Source of the DNA: JANOGU01 sp964499865
GTDB taxonomy: Bacteria > Pseudomonadota > Alphaproteobacteria > Rhodobacterales > Rhodobacteraceae
DNA: 5,967 nucleotides
NCBI GenBank assembly: GCA_964499865.1
Contig: CAZCPY010000170.1
Coordinates: 1 to 5,967 of the forward strand
Direction: 5' to 3'
The position numbers and the translations under genes are program-made. The notes under the pieces were generated by a model. That model worked only from the letters and a program-made list of their open reading frames with translations. It was not told where the DNA came from and did no database searches. This document shows, one piece after another, positions 1 through 5,250 of the stretch. Each line of letters begins with the position of its first letter. The first letter of the stretch is position 1.

Positions 1-227
1 GCATCCTCGTCAACATCTTCGGCGGCATCATGCGCTGCGACATCATCGCCGAGGGGATCATCTCGGCGGTCAGGGAGGTGGGGCTGAAGGTGCCGCTGGT
101 GGTGCGGCTGGAGGGGACGAACGTCGAGCTTGGCAAATCGATCATCGCCGGGTCCGGCCTCAACGTCATCCCGGGCGACAATCTGGCCGATGCGGCCCAG
201 AAGATCGTCAAGGCGGTGCGGGGGTGA
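1..227 (+). CDS. sucC: Succinyl-CoA ligase (ADP/GDP-forming) beta subunit, C-terminal part
   Basis: Only the last 74 codons and the TGA stop are present; the gene enters from the left edge in the frame whose first full codon is at position 3. With SucD, the beta subunit converts succinyl-CoA, phosphate and ADP or GDP to succinate, CoA and ATP or GTP in the cytoplasmic TCA cycle. The visible part is the C-terminal ligase-CoA domain, which contacts the alpha subunit. It carries the conserved run NIFGGIMRCD near the start, then VPLVVRLEGTN and SGLNVIPGDNLADAAQKIV, all close to the end of known SucC proteins. The protein ends as expected for the family, a few residues after the AAQKIVKAV helix, so nothing suggests truncation on this side. 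sucC usually abuts sucD, but here about 290 bases separate them. The identity is secure; the nucleotide-binding ATP-grasp domain lies outside the window, so nucleotide preference cannot be judged. Confidence 0.96.
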   Translation, partial: ILVNIFGGIMRCDIIAEGIISAVREVGLKVPLVVRLEGTNVELGKSIIAGSGLNVIPGDNLADAAQKIVKAVRG

Positions 228-520
228 GGCATTCGCACCCGGTCTTGGGCTTTTCCCCGGTTGCAGGTGCCGATCAGGCTGGCGGCGAAGGAAGACGGGC
301 CGGGGATCGGGCGTGCGGGGGCAGCCTGAGGGCCGGCGCCGATCCGGTCGGGCCGTCAATCCGGGGTGGGGGCTGACCTGATGGTTCGGGCTCCCTGCGG
401 CACGGTCGCCTCGCAGCCACGCGGCACGGCGTACGCGTTCGCCCCGAGCGCGGGTCGCCGCGAGACCGAAATCAAACGCTGCAACACCAGAGTGCTCCGA
501 TCGGGGCCAGAGGGAAGCTA
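228..520. other. sucC-sucD intergenic region, no convincing gene
   Basis: This 293-base stretch separates two genes that are adjacent in most bacteria. It is GC-rich, with a slightly more A-rich patch at about 462-490. I see no clear -35/-10 promoter pair, no strong hairpin followed by a T-run, no tRNA-like cloverleaf and no obvious direct repeat. Short palindromes such as CCGATCGG (497-504) and GCGTACGC (429-436) occur, but these are expected by chance at this base composition. The one reading frame worth recording is the 46-codon frame at 381-521, listed separately. The region could hold a leader, an mRNA processing site or a secondary promoter for sucD, but the sequence alone does not show which. 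Confidence 0.6.
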
Positions 521-521
521 A
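381..521 (+). CDS. Candidate small ORF (46 aa) overlapping the sucD start, doubtful
   Basis: An ATG at 381 opens a frame of 46 codons ending in TAA at 519-521, whose last A is the first base of the sucD ATG (a TAATG junction). The product would be short, basic and Arg/Gly/Ala-rich, beginning MVRAPCGTVASQPRG and ending RVLRSGPEGS. I recognise no domain, signal peptide or membrane segment. By my count 35 of 45 codons after the start end in G or C, a weaker third-position bias than in the neighbouring genes, and it includes codons that look uncommon in this window, such as AGA, CGA and GGA. The upstream G-rich stretch at 364-372 is not a clear ribosome binding site. The precise stop/start overlap is the main argument for it, since that arrangement can couple translation to sucD. 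A chance open frame in GC-rich DNA is at least as likely. Confidence 0.2.
   Translation: MVRAPCGTVASQPRGTAYAFAPSAGRRETEIKRCNTRVLRSGPEGS
509..517 (+). promoter_or_regulatory. Ribosome binding site of sucD
   Basis: The purine run AGAGGGAAG lies just before the ATG at 521, with the GAGG core ending 7 bases upstream of the start. It supports the start at 521, which also gives the N-terminus expected of alpha subunits (MAVLVDETTRVICQG). The site lies inside the doubtful small ORF that ends at 521, so any ribosome translating that ORF would pass over it. Confidence 0.7.
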
Positions 522-1405
522 TGGCCGTTCTTGTCGACGAAACCACCCGCGTGATCTGCCAGGGCTTCACCGGCAGCCAGGGCACGTTCCATTCCGAACA
601 GGCGATCGCCTATGGCACCAGGATGGCGGGCGGCGTCACCCCGGGAAAGGGCGGGACCGAGCATCTGGGCCTGCCCGTCTTCGACAGCGTGCATGACGCG
701 ATGGCGCGCACCGGGGCGAATGCCAGCGTGATCTACGTGCCGCCCCCCTTCGCCGCCGACTCGATCCTCGAGGCCATCGACGCGGGGATGCCCCTGATCG
801 TCTGCATCACCGAAGGCATCCCGGTGCTGGACATGATGAAGGTGAAACGCGCGCTGGAGGGTTCGCGGTCGCGCCTGATCGGGCCGAACTGCCCCGGGGT
901 CATCACCCCGGGCGCCTGCAAGATCGGCATCATGCCGGGCCACATCCACAGGCGCGGCAAGGTGGGTGTGGTCAGCCGGTCGGGGACGCTGACCTACGAG
1001 GCGGTCAAGCAGACCTCCGACCTGGGGCTGGGGCAGTCGACGGCCGTCGGCATCGGCGGCGACCCGATCAAGGGGACGGAGCATGTCGACGTGCTGGAGA
1101 TGTTCCTGGCCGACCCCGAGACGCAGGCGATCATCATGATCGGCGAGATCGGCGGCGCGGCCGAGGAGGACGCGGCGCAGTTCCTGGCCGACGAGCGCAA
1201 GCGCGGGCGGTGGAAGCCGACCGCGGGTTTCATCGCCGGGCGGACGGCGCCCAAGGGGCGGCGGATGGGCCATGCAGGGGCCATCGTGTCGGGCGGCAAG
1301 GGGGATGCGGAGTCCAAGATCGAGGCGATGAAGGCCGCAGGCATCGTGGTGGCCGACAGCCCGGCGGGGCTGGGGCAGGCGGTGATGGCGGCGATCGGGG
1401 GGTGA
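521..1405 (+). CDS. sucD: Succinyl-CoA ligase (ADP/GDP-forming) alpha subunit
   Basis: A complete gene of 294 residues, close to the usual 285-300 for this family. With SucC it performs the substrate-level phosphorylation step of the TCA cycle in the cytoplasm. The N-terminal CoA-binding Rossmann domain shows the glycine-rich run GFTGSQGTFH (residues 15-24) and GGVTPGKGG (37-45). GPNCPGVITPG (121-131) follows, then the catalytic ligase domain. The phosphorylated histidine is His251 within GHAGAIVSGGKGDAESK, the signature of the family, and Glu209 in MIGEIGG matches the glutamate that contacts this histidine in the E. coli enzyme. All expected catalytic residues are present. The TGA at 1403-1405 overlaps a GTG at 1402 in the frame of the downstream methyltransferase. 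Base composition matches sucA and sucC, and nothing suggests a pseudogene or transfer. Confidence 0.97.
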   Translation: MAVLVDETTRVICQGFTGSQGTFHSEQAIAYGTRMAGGVTPGKGGTEHLGLPVFDSVHDAMARTGANASVIYVPPPFAADSILEAIDAGMPLIVCITEGIPVLDMMKVKRALEGSRSRLIGPNCPGVITPGACKIGIMPGHIHRRGKVGVVSRSGTLTYEAVKQTSDLGLGQSTAVGIGGDPIKGTEHVDVLEMFLADPETQAIIMIGEIGGAAEEDAAQFLADERKRGRWKPTAGFIAGRTAPKGRRMGHAGAIVSGGKGDAESKIEAMKAAGIVVADSPAGLGQAVMAAIGG

Positions 1406-1443
1406 CGGCCTTGGCACAGGGCGGGCCCGGGCGCTTGTCCACG

Positions 1444-1466
1444 CCCCCTTCCGTGGCGGAAGGGGG
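1444..1466 (+). promoter_or_regulatory. Perfect 10-bp hairpin over the methyltransferase ribosome binding site
   Basis: The left arm CCCCCTTCCG (1444-1453) and right arm CGGAAGGGGG (1457-1466) are exact reverse complements separated by the three bases TGG. Eight of the ten pairs are G-C. The right arm contains most of the purine-rich sequence that best fits the Shine-Dalgarno site of the gene starting at 1477, so a folded RNA would hide that site. The sequence after the stem is AAGCGCGCGC, with no T-run, and there is none on the opposite strand either, so it does not look like a standard intrinsic terminator. Plausible roles are limiting translation of the methyltransferase, protecting the 3' end of a processed sucCD transcript, or being one copy of a dispersed palindromic repeat. 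The structure is read directly from the sequence; the role is inference. Confidence 0.75.
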
Positions 1467-1467
1467 A
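1458..1467 (+). promoter_or_regulatory. Likely ribosome binding site of the FkbM methyltransferase gene
   Basis: The run GGAAGGGGGA ends 9 bases before the ATG at 1477. It is the best Shine-Dalgarno-like sequence near any in-frame start of this gene and is the main reason for choosing 1477 over the in-frame GTG at 1402. Nine of its ten bases (1458-1466) lie in the 3' arm of the hairpin at 1444-1466. Confidence 0.55.
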
Positions 1468-1476
1468 AGCGCGCGC

Positions 1477-2262
1477 ATGCCGCCTCTGCTGCGGTTCAAG
1501 CACCGGCTTGCGACCTCGCCCCTGGCGGGGCCCGTCGCCGCGCTGCGGAGCCTGGGCGGGCGCGTGCAGGCGCTGCTGCATCCGCAGCTTGGCCCGCTGT
1601 TCCGGGAGCCGCGCCTGACCGACGCCTGCCTGGCGCGGATGATCCGCCCCGACTGGAACTGCCTGGACGTGGGCGGGCATATCGGCTCGATGGCCTTCCG
1701 CCTGTCGCGGCTGGCGCCGCAGGGCCATCTGACCATCGTCGAGGCGACGCCCGCCAAGGCCGCTGCCCTGCGCGCGCGGTTTCCGCAGGCCACGGTGCAT
1801 GGCGTCGCCGTCAGCGACCGGACGGGCGAGGCGGATTTCTACGAGAACATGGCGCAGCCCGGCTTTTCGTCGCTGTCCAACCGCACCAGCCGCGGGGAAA
1901 CCCGCACCATCCGCGTGCCGGTCATGCGGCTGGACGACCTTCTGCCGCGCGACCGGCCGGTGCATTTCATCAAGCTGGACGTCGAGGGCCACGAACCCGC
2001 CGCCCTGCGCGGGGCCGAGGCGACGCTCAGGGCGCATCGCCCGGCGATCCTGTTCGAGGCCGGGGCGGTCGAGGACCACGACCTTGACGCCTCGGGCTAT
2101 GACCGGATGTTCGCCTTCCTGCAGGACCTGGGATATGCCATCCGGCCCGTCTTCGGGCAGCACCGGGGCAGTGCGCCCCTGGACCTGGCCGCCTTCCGCG
2201 CCTGCCGCCGCTACCCGTTCACCGCCTTCAACTTCTTTGCGACCGCGGGGGTCCCGGCATGA
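1477..2262 (+). CDS. FkbM family SAM-dependent methyltransferase
   Basis: A 261-residue protein of the FkbM class of S-adenosylmethionine-dependent methyltransferases, which are typically O-methyltransferases acting on sugars, polyketides or other small molecules. The SAM-binding motif I is CLDVGGHIGSMAF (62-74), and the acidic residue of the next strand is Glu89 in TIVEATP. The FkbM hallmark KLDVEGHE is at 166-173, followed by ALRGAEATLRAHRPAILFEAG (176-196). The family often has DxGAN at motif I; here it reads DVGGH. Residues 1-58 before the fold are basic and Leu/Ala-rich, with no signal peptide or membrane segment, so the enzyme should be cytoplasmic. The start at 1477 is preferred for its purine-rich upstream site; a GTG at 1402 overlapping the sucD stop would add 25 low-complexity residues. 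Codon use is as GC-rich as in its neighbours. Its substrate cannot be deduced, and its place between sucD and sucA gives no obvious metabolic link. Confidence 0.88.
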   Translation: MPPLLRFKHRLATSPLAGPVAALRSLGGRVQALLHPQLGPLFREPRLTDACLARMIRPDWNCLDVGGHIGSMAFRLSRLAPQGHLTIVEATPAKAAALRARFPQATVHGVAVSDRTGEADFYENMAQPGFSSLSNRTSRGETRTIRVPVMRLDDLLPRDRPVHFIKLDVEGHEPAALRGAEATLRAHRPAILFEAGAVEDHDLDASGYDRMFAFLQDLGYAIRPVFGQHRGSAPLDLAAFRACRRYPFTAFNFFATAGVPA

Positions 2263-2306
2263 ACCGGCCGGCCTGCACCCCCGCCCACCGAGGACAACGC
2301 CCATGA
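2259..2306 (+). other. 15-codon mini reading frame bridging the methyltransferase and sucA
   Basis: An ATG at 2259-2261 overlaps the methyltransferase stop (ATGA). It opens a frame of 15 codons, MNRPACTPAHRGQRP, whose TGA at 2304-2306 overlaps the sucA ATG at 2303 (ATGA again). This makes a continuous stop/start chain across the 40-base spacer. It has only the weak GGGGG stretch (about 2247-2251) upstream as a binding site. It could act as a reinitiation relay that couples sucA translation to the upstream gene, but two coincident overlaps in a short spacer may also be chance. I do not claim a stable peptide. Confidence 0.2.
2290..2294 (+). promoter_or_regulatory. Ribosome binding site of sucA
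   Basis: GAGGA ends 8 bases before the ATG at 2303. It fixes that ATG as the start against in-frame starts further upstream, which lie inside the methyltransferase gene and would add residues unlike any E1 protein. Confidence 0.7.
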
Positions 2307-5239
2307 CCGAACAGACCCCCATCGCGCAGACCGGCCTGAACGGCGCCAATGCCGACTACATCGACCAGTTGCAGGCGCGCTTTGCCGCCGATCCGAATTC
2401 GGTGGCGCCCGACTGGCAGGCGTTCTTCCGGTCGCTGGCGGAACCCGAGGTCGATGCCAAGCGCGCCGCGCAGGGGCCGTCCTGGGCGCGCACCGACTGG
2501 CCGCCCAAGCCGATGGACGAGCTGACCGCGGCGCTGACCGGGGAATGGGCCGAGGCGCCCAAGGTCGCGGGCAAGATCGCCGCCAGGGCGGCCGAGGCCG
2601 GTGTCAGGGTCAGCGACGACCAGATCAAGCGGGCGGTCCTCGACAGCATCCGCGCCCTGATGATCATCCGCGCCTACCGCATCCGCGGCCACCTCGCGGC
2701 GAACCTCGACCCGCTGGGCCTGCGCGAGACGGCGAACCAGCCGGAGCTTGACCCGCGCAGCTATGGCTTCAGCGACGCCGACATGGACCGGCCGATCTTC
2801 ATCGACAAGGTCCTCGGCCTCGAGCACGCCTCGATGCGCGAGATCATGGAGATCGTGCGGCGCACCTACTGCGGCACCTTCGCGCTGCAGTACATGCACA
2901 TCTCGGACCCCGAGCAGGCGTCCTGGCTGAAGGAGCGGATCGAGGGCTACGGCAAGGAGATCGCCTTCACCCGCGAGGGCCGCAAGGCGATCCTGAACAA
3001 GCTGGTGGAGGCCGAGGGCTTCGAGAAATTCCTGCATGTCAAGTACATGGGCACCAAGCGCTTCGGCCTGGACGGCGGCGAAAGCCTGATCCCGGCGATG
3101 GAGCAGATCATCAAGCGCGGCGGCAACCTGGGCGTCAGGGACATCGTCATCGGCATGCCGCACCGCGGGCGGCTGAACATCCTGGCCAACGTGATGCAGA
3201 AGCCCTACCGGGCGATCTTCCACGAATTCCAGGGCGGCAGCTACAAGCCCGAGGACGTGGACGGGTCGGGCGATGTCAAGTACCACCTCGGCGCCTCCAG
3301 CGACCGCACCTTCGACGGCAACACCGTCCACCTGTCGCTGACCGCCAACCCCAGCCATCTGGAGGCGGTCAATCCGGTGGTGCTGGGCAAGGCGCGGGCC
3401 AAGTCCGACCAGATGGGCGACCCGACGCGGCGGTCGGTGCTGCCGATCCTTCTGCACGGCGATGCGGCCTTTGCCGGGCAGGGCGTGGTGGCGGAATGCT
3501 TCGGCCTGTCGGGCCTGAAGGGCCACCGCACCGGCGGCACGATCCATATCGTCGTCAACAACCAGATCGGGTTCACCACCGCGCCGTCGTTCTCGCGGTC
3601 CTCGCCCTACCCGACCGACATCGCCCTGATGGTCGAGGCGCCGATCTTCCATGTGAACGGCGACGACCCCGAGGCGGTGGTCCACGCCGCCAAGGTCGCC
3701 ACCGAGTTCCGCCAGAAGTTCGGCAAGGACGTGGTGATCGACATCTTCTGCTATCGCCGCTTCGGCCACAACGAGGGGGATGAACCGATGTTCACCAACC
3801 CCGCGATGTATACCCGGATCAAGCGGCAGAAGACGACGCTTCAGCTTTACACCGAGCGGCTGGTGCATGACGGGCTGATCCCCGAGGGCGAGATCGAGGA
3901 CATGAAGGCCGCCTTCCAGGCGCGGCTGAACGAGGAGCTGGAGGTCGGCCGCGCCTTCAGGCCCAACAAGGCCGACTGGCTGGACGGCCGCTGGTCCGGG
4001 GTGGAACGGGAAGGCGAGGAATACACCCCCGGCGACACCGCGATCAAACCCGACACGCTGGCCGAAATTGGCGGCGCGCTGACCCGCGTGCCGGACGGCT
4101 TCGACCTGCACAAGACCGTGGGCCGCCAGCTGGAGGCCAAGCGCGAGATGTTCGCCAAGGGCACGGGGTTCGACTGGGCCACCGCCGAGGCGCTGGCCTT
4201 CGGGTCGCTGGCGGTCGAGGGCTTTCCGGTGCGCCTGTCGGGGCAGGACTGCACGCGCGGCACCTTCAGCCAGCGCCATTCGGCGTTTGTCGACCAGACC
4301 ACCGAGGAACGCCACTACCCGCTGAACCACATCCGGGCCGGCCAGGCGCGGTACGAGGCCATCGACTCGATGCTGTCGGAATATGCCGTGCTGGGCTTCG
4401 AATACGGCTATTCGCTGGCCGAACCCAACGCGCTGGTGATGTGGGAAGCGCAGTTCGGCGATTTTGCCAACGGCGCGCAGATCATGTTCGACCAGTTCGT
4501 CAACTCGGGCGAGGCCAAGTGGCTGCGGATGTCGGGCCTCGTCTGCCTGCTGCCGCACGGGTATGAAGGCCAGGGGCCCGAACATTCCTCGGCCCGGCTG
4601 GAACGGTTCCTGCAGATGTCGGCCAACGACAACTGGATCGTCGCCAACTGTTCCACGCCGGCCAACTACTTCCACATCCTGCGGCGGCAGATTCACCGCA
4701 GCTTCCGCAAGCCCCTGATCCTGATGACGCCAAAGTCGCTGCTGCGGCACCCGATGTGCGTCAGCGATGCGGCGGACTTCACCACCGGCTCGGCCTTCCA
4801 CCGCATCCTGTGGGACGATGCCCAGAAGGGCCATTCGACGCTGAAGCTGGCGGCGGACGGCAAGGTGCGCCGCGTGGTGCTGTGTTCGGGCAAGGTCTAC
4901 TACGACCTGCTGGCCGAACGCGACCGGCAGGGCCTGGCGGATGTCTACCTGATGCGGGTCGAGCAGTTCTATCCCTTCCCGGCGCTGAGCCTGGTCAAGG
5001 AGCTGGAACGTTTCGCCGGGGCCGAGATCGTCTGGTGCCAGGAGGAGCCCAAGAACATGGGCGCCTGGAGCTTCATCGAGCCCAGCATCGAATGGGTGCT
5101 GACCCGCATCGGCGCGCGCCACAAGCGCCCGCGCTATGCCGGCCGCGCCGCCTCGGCCTCGCCCGCCACGGGCCTGGCCTCACGCCACAAGGCCGAACAG
5201 GACGCGCTCGTGACCGACGCCCTGACCGGCACCTACTGA
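2303..5239 (+). CDS. sucA: 2-Oxoglutarate dehydrogenase E1 component (thiamine diphosphate-dependent)
   Basis: A complete 978-residue E1 subunit, a little longer than the 933 of E. coli. It decarboxylates 2-oxoglutarate on thiamine diphosphate and passes the succinyl group to the lipoyl arm of SucB. The N-terminal segment NADYIDQLQARFAADPNSVAPDWQAFF (16-42) is the conserved region thought to bind E2. The helical domain around 107-245 is followed by GMPHRGRLNIL with catalytic-type His287, and by TANPSHLEAVNPVV with His352. The thiamine diphosphate/Mg motif runs from GDAAFAGQG (386-394) to NNQIGFTT (419-426). The C-terminal transketolase-like half has RGTFSQRHSAF (652-662), LPHGYEGQGPEHSSARLERFLQ (750-771) and the late QEEPKNMGAW (913-922). 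No expected residue is missing. The start at 2303 is supported by GAGGA upstream. Expression may be coupled to the methyltransferase gene 40 bases before it, and sucB follows 11 bases after the stop. Confidence 0.97.
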   Translation: MTEQTPIAQTGLNGANADYIDQLQARFAADPNSVAPDWQAFFRSLAEPEVDAKRAAQGPSWARTDWPPKPMDELTAALTGEWAEAPKVAGKIAARAAEAGVRVSDDQIKRAVLDSIRALMIIRAYRIRGHLAANLDPLGLRETANQPELDPRSYGFSDADMDRPIFIDKVLGLEHASMREIMEIVRRTYCGTFALQYMHISDPEQASWLKERIEGYGKEIAFTREGRKAILNKLVEAEGFEKFLHVKYMGTKRFGLDGGESLIPAMEQIIKRGGNLGVRDIVIGMPHRGRLNILANVMQKPYRAIFHEFQGGSYKPEDVDGSGDVKYHLGASSDRTFDGNTVHLSLTANPSHLEAVNPVVLGKARAKSDQMGDPTRRSVLPILLHGDAAFAGQGVVAECFGLSGLKGHRTGGTIHIVVNNQIGFTTAPSFSRSSPYPTDIALMVEAPIFHVNGDDPEAVVHAAKVATEFRQKFGKDVVIDIFCYRRFGHNEGDEPMFTNPAMYTRIKRQKTTLQLYTERLVHDGLIPEGEIEDMKAAFQARLNEELEVGRAFRPNKADWLDGRWSGVEREGEEYTPGDTAIKPDTLAEIGGALTRVPDGFDLHKTVGRQLEAKREMFAKGTGFDWATAEALAFGSLAVEGFPVRLSGQDCTRGTFSQRHSAFVDQTTEERHYPLNHIRAGQARYEAIDSMLSEYAVLGFEYGYSLAEPNALVMWEAQFGDFANGAQIMFDQFVNSGEAKWLRMSGLVCLLPHGYEGQGPEHSSARLERFLQMSANDNWIVANCSTPANYFHILRRQIHRSFRKPLILMTPKSLLRHPMCVSDAADFTTGSAFHRILWDDAQKGHSTLKLAADGKVRRVVLCSGKVYYDLLAERDRQGLADVYLMRVEQFYPFPALSLVKELERFAGAEIVWCQEEPKNMGAWSFIEPSIEWVLTRIGARHKRPRYAGRAASASPATGLASRHKAEQDALVTDALTGTY

Positions 5240-5244
5240 AGGAG
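5239..5244 (+). promoter_or_regulatory. Ribosome binding site of sucB
   Basis: AAGGAG, a near-ideal Shine-Dalgarno sequence, begins at the last base of the sucA stop codon. Two ATG codons follow in tandem at 5248 and 5251. The second is 6 bases from the site, a better spacing than the 3 bases of the first, so 5251 is the preferred start. The alternative adds only one methionine. Confidence 0.8.
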
Positions 5245-5250
5245 CAGATG

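Noticed and set aside
238..258. Possible intrinsic terminator after sucC, with a TTTT run at 251-254
   Set aside because: The only stem I can draw before the T-run has three base pairs (CCC with GGG), too weak for an intrinsic terminator.
130..381. An 83-codon + strand frame running from within sucC into the gap
   Set aside because: It starts inside sucC in a different frame and translates to Arg/Gly/Ser-rich low-complexity sequence. Its TGA overlapping the ATG at 381 is probably coincidence.
404..467. Imperfect inverted repeat in the sucC-sucD gap (GGT and CTCG pairing with CGAG and ACC)
   Set aside because: It needs a three-base bulge and a loop of nearly 50 bases for about seven pairs, which is expected by chance in DNA this GC-rich.
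518..1417. A 299-codon minus-strand frame opposite sucD
   Set aside because: It covers sucD almost exactly and has low-complexity composition without any domain. It is an antisense shadow of a certain gene.
1210..1476. Upstream extension of the methyltransferase frame to an ATG at 1210
   Set aside because: The extension runs through the sucD coding region in another frame, and its Gly/Arg-rich translation resembles out-of-frame sequence. The starts at 1477 or 1402 fit the family better.
1799..2302. Upstream extension of the sucA frame to an ATG at 1799
   Set aside because: The extra residues are Arg/Ser/Pro-rich shadow sequence of the methyltransferase gene. The start at 2303 has a binding site and gives the typical E1 N-terminus.
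994..2349. A 451-codon minus-strand frame opposite sucD and the methyltransferase
   Set aside because: It has no recognisable motif and crosses two supported genes and their junction. The + strand genes have clear hallmark residues and binding sites.
2228..5122. A 964-codon open frame on the minus strand opposite sucA
   Set aside because: It is the mirror of a GC-rich coding strand, where third-position G/C prevents antisense stop codons. The translation is rich in Arg, Gly, Val and His with no recognisable domain, and sucA on the + strand is certain.
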